Source: Umezawaea endophytica (GTDB lineage: Bacteria > Actinomycetota > Actinomycetes > Mycobacteriales > Pseudonocardiaceae). From it: 64,000 nt of DNA. Positions 54,901 through 62,867 of this stretch are shown here, piece by piece. The notes under the pieces are model-generated. The model made no database searches. It saw only the letters and a list, made by a program, of their open reading frames with translations, and was not told the origin of the DNA. Both the position numbers and the translations under genes were made by a program. Numbering within the stretch: the first letter of the stretch is position 1; each line of letters begins with the position of its first letter. The DNA is taken from the NCBI RefSeq assembly GCF_025061645.1, contig NZ_JANYMP010000013.1, positions 124,001-188,000 on the forward strand, written 5' to 3'.

Positions 54901-55391
54901 TTCGCAAGCACCTGGCAGGCCTCGACGACCAGTCGAGAGCCGGGGACGCCTGGCGGCGGCGAGTGTTCGACGCCCGCGAACACGTCGAGTTCCAGGCCAT
55001 CGAGACCCGTCCTGACGGAGTCAAGGTCGTCCACGACGGCGTCTCCGGCATGAGCGGCGGCGAAGGACAAGAGCTGATCGCGTTCATCCTCGGCGCGGCC
55101 CTGCGGTTCCGCCTCGGCGAAGGCCACGAAGGCCCACCCAGGTACGCGTCGGTCATCCTCGACGAGGGATTCGTCAAAGCCGACAGCGACTACACCGGCC
55201 GGGCTCTGTCCGCTCTGCGGGCACTCGGATTCCAGTTGATCGTAGGCGCGCCCCGCGAGAAGGCGACTGCCTTCGAGGGCTACGTGGAATCTGTCGCCTA
55301 CATCAACATCGATGTCGCCGACCCGAACCGCGTGCGCATCTACCCGATGACCATGCAGGAGGCGCTGCGCCTCGAGGAGGAGCCCGAGTAG
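51945..55391 (+). CDS. jetC: Wadjet subunit JetC (SMC/MukB-like ATPase)
   Basis: 1148 residues from GTG 51945. Walker A GPSGRGKSTLLDAVASV (about 62), long coiled-coil arms (for example KRALTEIGRRRLLFEKRLHA and DVSAREASERHNAARDRLTE), a hinge-like middle (DSHDLARVRKYVHDNDMRGS), ABC signature GVSGMSGGEGQELIAFILGA (about 1030), Walker B/D-loop ASVILDEGFVKADSDYT. Motor of the Wadjet complex: extrudes DNA loops so that small circular DNA is recognised. All ATPase motifs look intact. Ends one base into jetD (TAGTG). Confidence 0.95.
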   Translation: MTDRQAAAGSSEQNVLPLVVTDGQGAAQFRISQVQILNWGAYSGLQTMTVARSGTAIVGPSGRGKSTLLDAVASVVLPNPQEFNQAARDDRGKKRERTVYSYARGHTDQRQDENRRSATTNYLRPPGGTGFPSGAAITWETRDGRSATAFRLAWVGSDADGPEAIGAATVYGFVNDHFDLTQLHGITAVRQGASPLSKTSLERLVDLSRGDVVDPSQARVHAKMRTVMGMGSTDESQRLAMQLLRRAQASKGIFSINALFKDFVLTEPLALTRWTIALEAYREASRLYDEFETARRRTDALAPLPPLAKKYRAAGTDYVVKSRLLIGDGHEPTGIQVWHAQKVAAWAETAIDDNRLAKAEVDEKHAAAARDADIAAEREKDTLAQITAAGGDRSELIKLRLENEKRALTEIGRRRLLFEKRLHAFSMPLPTSPGDVTLTHVSLDDLTTREAAALNGISEAAQKATARHWQLRQDADEKKLEIAGLRSRGSLIPEDADARRNQIASNLGIEVDRLRYAGELLQLKSEHRRWEKAVLGLLLPLSSTLLVDSHDLARVRKYVHDNDMRGSITIAPAVPGAPAVGLMANSVPALLDIADHPFRGWLAGELNDTMNYYCVESDSDLDGRPPAGARGSITPAGMRTGSRNRFTKDDRRLRYPWVGWDTRRLLRELGEEHESLLRELAVADVSAREASERHNAARDRLTELRTLRTDLTWNQIDTSIAEQRMGELETQLAQASSPEIAHLMRMLDAQRVKAVAASTKVRLLEGELESLEKAWGDLMTIVDEAKDRVEAASPLTGDERAALAPTPFTAPAGTTGVMASLKAATENLRQQVERHRDDREKFEDAVVARIAAYRNLDERTGRETDGTIDSLPSVLAIYQQLVTDDLPRAKNAWLAKVDEDMNRQLRGLLVQIDDDARSIKRGLAPINDVLRNVRFRVNATLSIASVERPSSDLKDFRRIITRYTSNTVGMDTERNADQVEKSFTRLRKHLAGLDDQSRAGDAWRRRVFDAREHVEFQAIETRPDGVKVVHDGVSGMSGGEGQELIAFILGAALRFRLGEGHEGPPRYASVILDEGFVKADSDYTGRALSALRALGFQLIVGAPREKATAFEGYVESVAYINIDVADPNRVRIYPMTMQEALRLEEEPE

Positions 55392-56596
55392 TGCGAGACC
55401 CGGACCAGGTCCTGGATCAAATACGCGTTCGGTACGGCAAGAACTGGCGCGATTGGCTCCTGCACGGCACTGAAACCGACTTCGCCTTTGCTCTCGCCGC
55501 CCCCTCCGCGCAGATGATCGCCCGCGATTCCGAAGTGGTCGACCGGTGGTTGCGAGTTTGGCGGGACTGGCTGAAGGCACACCCATCGGCTCGGTTGCGC
55601 ACTATCTCGCGCCGCACCGTCGTCGGCACCCAGGAGGTGTTCACCCACCTGGACATCCCCACGGTCGACGACCTCGTTTCCCTCGACCACCGCTTGACCG
55701 ACCACTGGGCACGAGCAGATGTCAGGTGGACGCGGCTCCGGGCCCTGCCCAACGGCGTGGTCGTACAACGGTTGCGCCCGTACCTGCAGCAGATCGTCGA
55801 CATGGCCGATGCGGACTTCCAGATCTTGCACGACGCCGTCGTCTGGTTCACCGAAAACCCGCGTTCTGGACTGACCATCCGACAAGTACCGGTGTTGGGG
55901 ATGCACACCAAGTGGCTCGCGCGGAATCGCCGACTCGTCCTGGCGTGCCTCGACGTCACCGAGCAGTCGCGCGCCGACAGCGGACAGTCGGACGAGGGGC
56001 TGGAACAGAACGACCTGGACCCGCTCGGTCTCAAGGCGCTACCCGTGCACGTCGACGTGATCCTGGCCGACGCCGCCGATCGAGCACTGGTCGGCGGTCT
56101 ACGGCATTTGAGTGCGCCCTTGGCGGAGATCGACGCCCTGCCCATCCGCCCGGACACGGTCGTGATCGTGGAGAACAAGGAATCCGCCTACATCATCCTC
56201 GACCGGCCTCGAACCGTGGTCGTGCACTCTCTTGGCAACCACCTCAACGTCCTGAGCGAAATCAACTGGTTGACCGGTGCTCGTCATCTGTACTGGGGAG
56301 ATCTCGACCGTGCCGGGTTCACGTTGCTGTCGCGTGCTCGCACAAGACTCCCGCGCCTGGTCTCCGTCCTGATGGACCCCGCCACGCTCGAAGAGCACAA
56401 GGCCCTCGCCGTCGAGGACGAGACCCGAGCCGATTCACCGGACCCCAACCTCACCGCCACCGAAACCGCAGCCCTGGCTGCACTGTCGAAGCAGCACGGC
56501 ACTCATGCACGCTTGGAGCAGGAGCGCATTCCGCTACCGTTCGTCTTCGACCGGCTACGCCTCGCCCTGAACACAATCGGTCCCGATCGACCTTGA
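55391..56596 (+). CDS. jetD: Wadjet subunit JetD (DUF3322/DUF2220, TOPRIM nuclease)
   Basis: 401 residues from GTG 55391. N-terminal arm and DUF3322 region (FAFALAAPSAQMIARDSEVV), C-terminal TOPRIM: VVIVENKESAYII (catalytic Glu, about 260) and HLYWGDLDRAGFTLL (DxD, about 302). JetD is the nuclease that cuts the plasmid. The operon is complete in the order A-B-C-D, like type I Wadjet, and all catalytic residues I can check are kept, so it is probably functional. Confidence 0.94.
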   Translation: MRDPDQVLDQIRVRYGKNWRDWLLHGTETDFAFALAAPSAQMIARDSEVVDRWLRVWRDWLKAHPSARLRTISRRTVVGTQEVFTHLDIPTVDDLVSLDHRLTDHWARADVRWTRLRALPNGVVVQRLRPYLQQIVDMADADFQILHDAVVWFTENPRSGLTIRQVPVLGMHTKWLARNRRLVLACLDVTEQSRADSGQSDEGLEQNDLDPLGLKALPVHVDVILADAADRALVGGLRHLSAPLAEIDALPIRPDTVVIVENKESAYIILDRPRTVVVHSLGNHLNVLSEINWLTGARHLYWGDLDRAGFTLLSRARTRLPRLVSVLMDPATLEEHKALAVEDETRADSPDPNLTATETAALAALSKQHGTHARLEQERIPLPFVFDRLRLALNTIGPDRP

Positions 56597-56717
56597 TCCA
56601 CGATCTGACCAGCGCAAACAGCGAATCTGCACGTAACGTCGTTCGATTGAAAGTCGTGAAGACCACTTCGAATTAGTTCAACGTCCCCCGGCTTTTCCAG
56701 ATCCGTCGTGCGGTGGA

Positions 56718-57836
56718 TCAGCGTGGCATTGGAATCGCTCGCCACTGCGACCACTCACCAGACCATGATCTCAGCCAGAGCTCGCCATTCTTGTCGAGTC
56801 CGATGCAACACAGATTGTGCGCGCTGGTGGTACCGGCCGCGACATCGTCAAGTCCGGAGGGTGGCGTGTCCATCTGCCTCCACCCGGACCAGCCTTCGCT
56901 ACCACTGTGCCACTGGTGTCCCAGGTCACCGGACTTGCCCACCACGAACATCTCCTGGAAGTCAGTTGCTTTGCGGAAGGAGGTGACAGCCTTCGCAGGA
57001 GAGCCCGGTCTACCCCAGTTGTGCCATCTCTCCCACTGTTGGTCCGCATACCACCGTTGCCATACGGTGCCATCACGGTCGACCGCGAAGTGCTCAAGCA
57101 CATCGTTCTTCGGCGAGCACCCCGCCACATCGATGGAGCCTGGCGCTCCGGCGTCGTGCCAACTGGACCATGGCTGGCCGTCCCACTTCCACGCGTGCAG
57201 CGACCGCCCTGTGTCCGTGATGCAGAAGAGCTCGCGATGTTTGGGCGCGAAGCTCGCGGACGCGATCCGGATGATCCGTTCAGAGGGAAGCACCAGCGGG
57301 ACCACGTGCCAGGCCGACAACTGTCCGTGGTCTCGCCGTGCCATCCGCACGGCCCCCTCGGTGTCAACGGCGTAGTACTCGACCACGTGGTTGGTGGGAA
57401 CGACCGCGGTGACATCCCAGGACATCCTGTCCACGCGGAGATCGGTCCACTTCGACCATGTGCCGTTGTCGGCGTAGCCCATGGCCAGAACGGTGCCTGA
57501 GCGCGTCGCAACGACGACCTCCATGATCCCGTCACCCGTATCGACCGCGGCCACAGCGCGCGCTCCGAGGAAGCGTGAGCCGGGGCGCCACCGGTGCAAC
57601 CACACGGCCGTGCACACGACGAAGAGGAAGACACCGATACCAAGGGGCCAGATGTTCTTCCTCGCCCATTCGGGGTCGATGGCCGCGCTGAGCGTGTTGG
57701 CGCCAATCGCGCTGATCAACCCGACGGCGGCGGTAGTGGCGACGGTCATGTTCCGCAATTCGGTGCGCACGACCCGTGCGTCGTGAAGCGGGGCCCGCCC
57801 GTTACGACGGCGCGGCAGTAGTGCTTTGGCAAGCAC
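56718..57836 (-). CDS. Membrane-anchored beta-propeller (PLL-like lectin) protein
   Basis: 372 residues. Two hydrophobic helices near the N-terminus (MTVATTAAVGLISAIGANTL and WPLGIGVFLFVVCTAVWLHR) are followed by five or six repeats of a Trp-rich blade motif (GTWSKWTDLRVD, QPWSSWHDAGAPGS, QQWERWHNWGRPGS, EGWSGWRQMDTPPS, GEWSQWRAIPMPR), the pattern of PLL-type seven-bladed lectin propellers. Converges with jetD at about 120 bases. Likely faces one side of the membrane and binds glycans. No link to Wadjet is known. Confidence 0.75.
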   Translation of the reverse strand: MLAKALLPRRRNGRAPLHDARVVRTELRNMTVATTAAVGLISAIGANTLSAAIDPEWARKNIWPLGIGVFLFVVCTAVWLHRWRPGSRFLGARAVAAVDTGDGIMEVVVATRSGTVLAMGYADNGTWSKWTDLRVDRMSWDVTAVVPTNHVVEYYAVDTEGAVRMARRDHGQLSAWHVVPLVLPSERIIRIASASFAPKHRELFCITDTGRSLHAWKWDGQPWSSWHDAGAPGSIDVAGCSPKNDVLEHFAVDRDGTVWQRWYADQQWERWHNWGRPGSPAKAVTSFRKATDFQEMFVVGKSGDLGHQWHSGSEGWSGWRQMDTPPSGLDDVAAGTTSAHNLCCIGLDKNGELWLRSWSGEWSQWRAIPMPR

Positions 57837-58301
57837 TACTGCCCTGCGCTGTCATCGCGAGTCTTCGGATCCGGACGGGTTGTCGGCAGGCATGTAGAAC
57901 GTCAGTTCGCGGTAGTCGTGCTCGATGCGCCGCCGCGCTTTGACCAGGCGCACAAGATCTCGCAGTCGGATGTCGCCACGCAGAGTTGAGACCTGGTCGT
58001 CGGTGGGCTCGGAAGCACCGAGTGGCCATTCGGCCGGCAGCCGGTGTCGCCGAACACCTCGGGCAATCCCACGCCGAGACAGGTCTCGGCAACCACACCA
58101 CCACGACCAGCAGACACAACGCGCCACTGGCCGAACTCCCCCCAGCACTGCCGAAGAGTTCTGCACCATCCTCGGCAAAGACGATGTAACCCGTCCTGCC
58201 ATCTCGTCGATACAGGGCAGACCGGCAACGACGGAAGCAAGGCGGTGAAGTGTGCTCACGTTGAGATCGGGCGGGGATGTGACGGCTCAGAGGAGTTCGG
58301 C
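57837..58301. other. Mostly gene-free stretch with a possible minus-strand remnant
   Basis: The minus-strand frame ending at 57852 has a coherent C-terminal 55 residues (DDQVSTLRGDIRLRDLVRLV, ARRRIEHDYRELTFYMPADN) but its upstream part is poor in protein character and I see no good start. It may be a broken small gene. GAGGAG at 58290-58295 is the ribosome site of the next gene. Nothing else recognised. Confidence 0.35.
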
Positions 58302-59045
58302 GTGACCTCTGAAGCCCTCGAAGGACCGTTACCCGCGTCGAGCGGACGAGGTCAGCCGATCCTCGACCTGCTGGACAAGGCCATCGGCGCGCAGACACCG
58401 CTGGTCCGCAAGAACATCGCCCGCGCCCGCCAGCGCAACCCGGACGCGACGCCGGAGGAGGTCATCCGCGCCCTGGAGCGGATGTACGTCAGCGCTCTGG
58501 CCGGCACGGGGGCCGCGGTCGGGGCCACCGCGGCCGCGCCCGCCGTCGGTACCGGGGTCGCGTTGGCGCTGTCGGCGGGTGAGTTCTTCTCCTCGCTGGA
58601 ACTGAGCACCCTGTTCGTGCTCTCGGTCGCCGAGGTCCACGGCGTCCGGTTGGACGAGATCGAACGCCGCCGCACGCTCGTCATGGGGATCCTGCTCGGC
58701 GAGTCCGGCTCCAAGACCATCGGCAAGGTCGCCGAGCGCACCGGCCAGCACTGGGCCCGCCAGCTCGTCGGCAAGGTGCCCGTGGCGGCGCTGAAGCAGA
58801 TCAACGGCGTCCTGGGCAGGAACTTCATCACCAAGTACGGCACCAAGCAGGGGATCATCGTGCTCGGCCGGGTCGTCCCGTTCGGCATCGGCGCGGTGAT
58901 CGGCGGTGGGGCCAACGCCACCGTCGCGGCCCTGGCCGTCCGGGCCGCCCGACGCGCGTTCGGCCCGGTCCCGCGGTCCTGGCCCGAGGCCGAGCCGGAG
59001 CCCACGCCGGAATCCCCCGAGGCACCGCAGGGAGTCGTGCCGTAG
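58302..59045 (+). CDS. Uncharacterised protein with a glycine/alanine-rich hydrophobic core
   Basis: 247 residues from GTG 58302, six bases after GAGGAG. A helical start (DLLDKAIGAQTPLVRKNIAR, EEVIRALERMYVSALAG) leads to hydrophobic Gly/Ala segments (AAVGATAAAPAVGTGVALAL, VPFGIGAVIGGGANATVAAL) that could insert into or lie on a membrane, and a Pro/Glu-rich tail. It resembles actinobacterial EcsC-like hypothetical proteins in layout, but I cannot assign it. Possibly co-transcribed with the two short genes after it. Confidence 0.65.
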   Translation: MTSEALEGPLPASSGRGQPILDLLDKAIGAQTPLVRKNIARARQRNPDATPEEVIRALERMYVSALAGTGAAVGATAAAPAVGTGVALALSAGEFFSSLELSTLFVLSVAEVHGVRLDEIERRRTLVMGILLGESGSKTIGKVAERTGQHWARQLVGKVPVAALKQINGVLGRNFITKYGTKQGIIVLGRVVPFGIGAVIGGGANATVAALAVRAARRAFGPVPRSWPEAEPEPTPESPEAPQGVVP

Positions 59046-59086
59046 TCGACCCGGTCGATGTGAGGAGAAACCGGTCGGGAGGTGGC

Positions 59087-59188
59087 ATGTCCGACCGGCT
59101 GTTCGGCGTGCTGGAAGGCATGCTTGGCCCTGGTCCAGAAGTCGGGTACCCGCGTTCGGGGCCGCGGCCAGCCGAGCAGACGAGGTAA
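59087..59188 (+). CDS. Possible 33-residue small protein
   Basis: ATG 59087 follows GGGAGG by four bases and opens a 33-codon frame (MSDRLFGVLEGMLGPGPEVG...) that ends four bases before the next ATG. The ribosome site is good and spacing suggests coupling to the next gene. No homologue recognised, so it could be a leader peptide or chance. Confidence 0.35.
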   Translation: MSDRLFGVLEGMLGPGPEVGYPRSGPRPAEQTR

Positions 59189-59192
59189 CCGG

Positions 59193-59633
59193 ATGAGCAC
59201 GGACAACAGCCCCGAGATGGTCGCCGAGCTGGATCGCCTCGACGAGGCGGTCAAAGCAGCGCCCGCGGGTGACACCTCGGCGCAGATCGCGTTGTGGCGG
59301 CAGGTGACCGCGTTGGAGAGCTGGTTCTTCATCGCGCGAGGCCCCTCCGACCGACCCCGCCCCTACTCCGCGGCCGCCGCGCAGGGGCCGATGATCTGCC
59401 TCTACAGCAGCGCCGTACGGGCGAACGAAGCCACTCGCGTTCTCGGGTTGGCCGACGAGGGTGGCTCGGTGCCGTTGTTCGGCGTGCCCATGCCAGGAGC
59501 GATCGACTACGTCGCCTCGTTCGGCCAGGCGGGCGTCGTCGGCGTGACGCTGGACTACCCGCGGCTCGGCCACTACATCCCGCTGGCCAACCTGGGTCTG
59601 CTCAAGAGCTGGATCGACGGCGCCGCACGGTGA
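59193..59633 (+). CDS. Uncharacterised 146-residue protein
   Basis: ATG 59193. Acidic N-terminal helix (MVAELDRLDEAVKAAPAGDT, ALWRQVTALESWFFIARG) followed by a domain with ICLYSSAVRANEATRVLGLA and PMPGAIDYVASFGQAGVVGV. The layout (small alpha/beta, WFF plus a short-chain middle) is like SseB-type proteins, without certainty. No membrane segment. Confidence 0.6.
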   Translation: MSTDNSPEMVAELDRLDEAVKAAPAGDTSAQIALWRQVTALESWFFIARGPSDRPRPYSAAAAQGPMICLYSSAVRANEATRVLGLADEGGSVPLFGVPMPGAIDYVASFGQAGVVGVTLDYPRLGHYIPLANLGLLKSWIDGAAR

Positions 59634-59805
59634 ACGACGCCTAGCCAGACGCCTGCTCCGTCAGGTGGTCGCACGCGGGTGAAGACCGACCCCGGCTACT
59701 GGCGCGCCCGGAAACACCGCTGCGCCATGGCCCCGTTCGCCGATAGCGGACCGCGGGCTCGCACCCATCACCATGCCTGGTTGTGGCGCGTCCGAATCCT
59801 GTAGT

Positions 59806-59835
59806 ACGTTGTTCTAGAGAACGTTGTTCTACAGA
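59806..59835. promoter_or_regulatory. Tandem 15-bp operator repeats
   Basis: Two direct copies of ACGTTGTTCTA(G/C)AGA lie head to tail (59806-59820 and 59821-59835; 14 of 15 bases identical). The junction also gives the dyad GTTCT-AG-AGAAC. They sit 30 bases upstream of the FAH gene start, a typical place for binding by the TetR protein at the operon's end (inference). Confidence 0.6.
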
Positions 59836-59864
59836 GTTCCGGCGTCCGTTTGGAGGACCAGTTC

Positions 59865-60782
59865 ATGGAGATCCGTCGCCGACTGACCACCGAAGGCACC
59901 CTCGTGGTCGAGACCCGTCCGTTCCAGGACAGCCCGTGGCTTCCCAGCGACTCGAAGAACGCCCTGGGCTACGAGCCCGCGTTCTCCCAGGAGTGGGAAG
60001 CGGAACGGGCCGCAGCGCACCACGTGGGCGAGAACGGTGAGGTGCTGCCGTTCCAGCCACTGTCCTTTCGCGACTTCATGTTCTACGAACAGCACAACAT
60101 CGACGCCGCCCGCGGCTACATCGGTCGTTTCCGCCCGCAGGCGGCCAAGGTGATCAAGGGTTTCGAGACCCTCACCCGCTCCACCTTCCCGCGCTTCCGG
60201 CCCAACCGGCTCTGGTATCGCCAGCCGACCTACTACATGGGCAACATGGCCACCATCGTGCCCAGCGGCACGCCGGTCACCGCGCCACCGTTCAGCCGGG
60301 CCCTGGACTACGAGTTGGAACTGGGCTTCGTGCTGAACGCGCCGCTGCTGAACGCCCGCCCGGCCGAAGCGGAGGAGGCCATCGGCATGTTCGTGCTGCT
60401 GTGCGACTTCAGCGCCCGCGACGTGCAGATCCCCGAGATGAACAGCGGTTTCGGCCCGCAGAAGTCCAAGCACTTCCTGACCTCGCTGGCCACCACCGCC
60501 GTCACCGCGGCCGACCTGCTGCCGCGCTGGCGCGAGCTGAAGTCACGGGTGATCATCAACGGCGAGGTCGTCGCCCGGCCGGACGCGCGCAAGCCGCAGT
60601 GGACCATGGGACAGGCCCTGGCGCACGCGTCGGCGGGCGAACAGCTCTACCCCGGCGAACTCTTCGCGATCGGCACGCTGCACAGGGGCTGCGGCATGGA
60701 GATCGGCCGCTGGCTGAAGCCCGGTGACCAGTTGCGCTTGGAGATGGACGACGTCGGCGTCATCGAACACGCCATCCACTGA
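59865..60782 (+). CDS. Fumarylacetoacetate hydrolase (FAH) family protein
   Basis: 305 residues from ATG 59865, eight bases after GGAGG. FAH core: PTYYMGNMATIVPSGTPVTA, then YELELGFVLNAP (metal-binding Glu residues), MFVLLCDFSARDVQIPEM, then LHRGCGMEIGRWLKPGD and an expected C-terminal GVIEHAI. Family members hydrolyse or decarboxylate beta-keto acids in catabolic pathways. Operon with an MFS transporter and TetR repressor suggests an inducible uptake-and-degradation unit for an unknown aromatic or keto compound. Confidence 0.88.
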   Translation: MEIRRRLTTEGTLVVETRPFQDSPWLPSDSKNALGYEPAFSQEWEAERAAAHHVGENGEVLPFQPLSFRDFMFYEQHNIDAARGYIGRFRPQAAKVIKGFETLTRSTFPRFRPNRLWYRQPTYYMGNMATIVPSGTPVTAPPFSRALDYELELGFVLNAPLLNARPAEAEEAIGMFVLLCDFSARDVQIPEMNSGFGPQKSKHFLTSLATTAVTAADLLPRWRELKSRVIINGEVVARPDARKPQWTMGQALAHASAGEQLYPGELFAIGTLHRGCGMEIGRWLKPGDQLRLEMDDVGVIEHAIH

Positions 60783-60821
60783 GCCCGCTCGCCGGCACCA
60801 CAGAACCCTCCAGGAGAAACG

Positions 60822-62243
60822 ATGACCGGCACGACTCCCGTTGTGTCCCAACGCGCGCCCGGCACCGCGGCGCCGGTGCGAGCGCTGTCCCGAGGAGAAC
60901 GGGTGAGCTTCGGCGTGGGAGGTCTGGCCACGGGCCTCTTCACCACGGTGCCCGGACTCGTCCTGCTGTACTACCTGACCGACACCCTGGGGGTGGCCGC
61001 AGGCCTGGCCGGTGCGGTCGTCACGATCCCCAGGCTGCTCGACCTGGTGTTCAACCCGCTCTCCGGGCGCCTGTCCGACCGCACCGCGGGCCGCTGGGGC
61101 CCCCGCCGTCCCTGGATGGCGGCGGGGGCGCTGCTGCTGCCGGTGACGTTCGTGTCGATCTTCTGGTCCCCCTTCACCGGTGACGTCGCCGCGCTGTGGG
61201 TGGGACTCGCCTTCGCCTTGTCCGGCGCGGCTTTCTCGATGTTCATCGTGCCCTGGTCGTCCCTGCCTGCCGAGATCGGGCCGGACGCCGCCACCCGCAC
61301 CAGCATGATGTCCTGGCGAATCGTCTTCCTCGCACTGGCCATCCTGCTCGCGGGCGGACTGGCGCCCGCCCTGGTCGAGATGTTCGGCGACGGCCCCTCC
61401 GGCTACCGCTCCATGGCCTTGACCTTCGCCCCGGTGATGCTCGTCGCCATGGGCATCGCCACCTTCGTCGGCGCACGACGCTCGACCCGCGCGAGCGTCG
61501 CCACGGCCGCTGAAACCGGGACCCTGCGCGAAGCCCTGCGCGCGGTGCGCGCCAGTCGGCCGCTGCGCAGCATGTTCGTGGTCATCATCCTGTGCGAGGT
61601 GGCCGCGTCCGTCGCCTTGACGGGCGGCCCCTACATAGCCGACCACGTCATCGGGTCCGAAGACGCCCTCGTCCCGATCTTCATCTGCCTGGTGGCGCCG
61701 TTGATGCTGACGATGCCACTGTGGTCGCGGGCCGCGACGCGCTGGGGCAAGCGCCCGGCGCTCCAGGCGGCCGCCGCCGTCTTCGCCCTCGGCGCCGGTC
61801 TGTTGATCGCTCTGCTCTTCGTGCCCGACGCGGCCAAGCTGCCCGTCGCCCTGTTCTCCATCAGCGTCATGGGCACCGGCTTCGCGGGCACGTCCATGCT
61901 GCCACCGGCGATGTTCGCCGACGCCGTCGCCTACGAAGCGCGGACCGTCGGGAAACGCCGCGTCGGACTGCTGACCGGTGCCTCCAACGCCGCCGAGACC
62001 ATCGCGGGCAGCATCGGCGCGGGGGTGTACGCGGCGGTGCTCTCCCTCACCGGGTTCATCTCCAGCGAGGGCGTGCAGGTCACCCAGAGCACGACGGCGC
62101 GACTGGGCATCGTCCTCGGCGTCGCAGCGGTCTCCGTGCTCGTGGTGAGCGGCGTGATCCTGGTGCTGCGACGCTATGAGATGGTAGAGGCCGACATAGA
62201 CCAGCTCGGCTCACCATCCCGAACGGACACCGCGACGACATGA
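60822..62243 (+). CDS. GPH/MelB-type MFS symporter
   Basis: 473 residues from ATG 60822, with AGGAG five bases upstream. About 12 helices. The MelB-type signature is visible as LLDLVFNPLSGRLSDRTAGR, then WGPRRPWM, and FIVPWSSLPAEI. Probably a cation-coupled importer for the substrate of the FAH-family enzyme. The stop overlaps the TetR start (ATGA). Confidence 0.87.
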   Translation: MTGTTPVVSQRAPGTAAPVRALSRGERVSFGVGGLATGLFTTVPGLVLLYYLTDTLGVAAGLAGAVVTIPRLLDLVFNPLSGRLSDRTAGRWGPRRPWMAAGALLLPVTFVSIFWSPFTGDVAALWVGLAFALSGAAFSMFIVPWSSLPAEIGPDAATRTSMMSWRIVFLALAILLAGGLAPALVEMFGDGPSGYRSMALTFAPVMLVAMGIATFVGARRSTRASVATAAETGTLREALRAVRASRPLRSMFVVIILCEVAASVALTGGPYIADHVIGSEDALVPIFICLVAPLMLTMPLWSRAATRWGKRPALQAAAAVFALGAGLLIALLFVPDAAKLPVALFSISVMGTGFAGTSMLPPAMFADAVAYEARTVGKRRVGLLTGASNAAETIAGSIGAGVYAAVLSLTGFISSEGVQVTQSTTARLGIVLGVAAVSVLVVSGVILVLRRYEMVEADIDQLGSPSRTDTATT

Positions 62244-62848
62244 CCCCGCCCCCCGCCGCTCGCCACCGCACCGCCAGTGAACAGGTGGGCTCGGCGCTCC
62301 TGGACGCCGCACAGGCCGTCCTGGATCGCGAGGGTCTGTCGGCGGTGTCGGTGCGAGCGGTGGCGAGCGAGGCGGGCGTGGCGCCGATGGGGGTCTACAA
62401 CCGCTTCCAGAACAAGGACGGCCTCCTCATCGCCCTCGCCACGCGGGCCTTCGGCGCCTTGAAGGACGCGGTGGGCACCGGTGACCCGGTCGAGGATCCG
62501 CTGGGACGCTTTCGTGAGGGATGCCGCGCGTACCGCACATTCGCCCTGCGGTACCCCCAGCAGTACCGCCTGATGTTCACCGGTGTCGAATCGCTGGCGT
62601 CCCCGTCGCCTGCCGCCGAACACGGCTCCGCCACGCTCCAGGTGCTGGTGGACACCATCGATGTCGCGGTCCAGCAAGGAATCCTGCGCACCGAACCCGT
62701 CCAGGCCGCCCAGGTGGTGTGGAACGCGATCCACGGCGCCGTCAGCCTCGAACTGGCGAACCTCCACGTGACCCTGAAGCGGCACGGCTTCGATCCCGCC
62801 GAGACCTACGACAGGATGCTCGAGGTCCTCATCGACGGACTCCGCTGA
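62240..62848 (+). CDS. TetR-family regulator of the FAH-MFS operon
   Basis: 202 residues from ATG 62240, overlapping the MFS stop. HTH: LLDAAQAVLDREGLSAVSVR, VASEAGVAPMGVYNRFQNKD. The ligand domain (TetR_C with FREGCRAYRTFALRYPQQYR, MFTG) belongs to the WHG-like group. Last gene of the operon; the tandem repeats at 59806-59835 are its likely operator. Confidence 0.88.
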   Translation: MTPPPAARHRTASEQVGSALLDAAQAVLDREGLSAVSVRAVASEAGVAPMGVYNRFQNKDGLLIALATRAFGALKDAVGTGDPVEDPLGRFREGCRAYRTFALRYPQQYRLMFTGVESLASPSPAAEHGSATLQVLVDTIDVAVQQGILRTEPVQAAQVVWNAIHGAVSLELANLHVTLKRHGFDPAETYDRMLEVLIDGLR

Positions 62849-62867
62849 CCGTCGCCTCGCCCACGCG

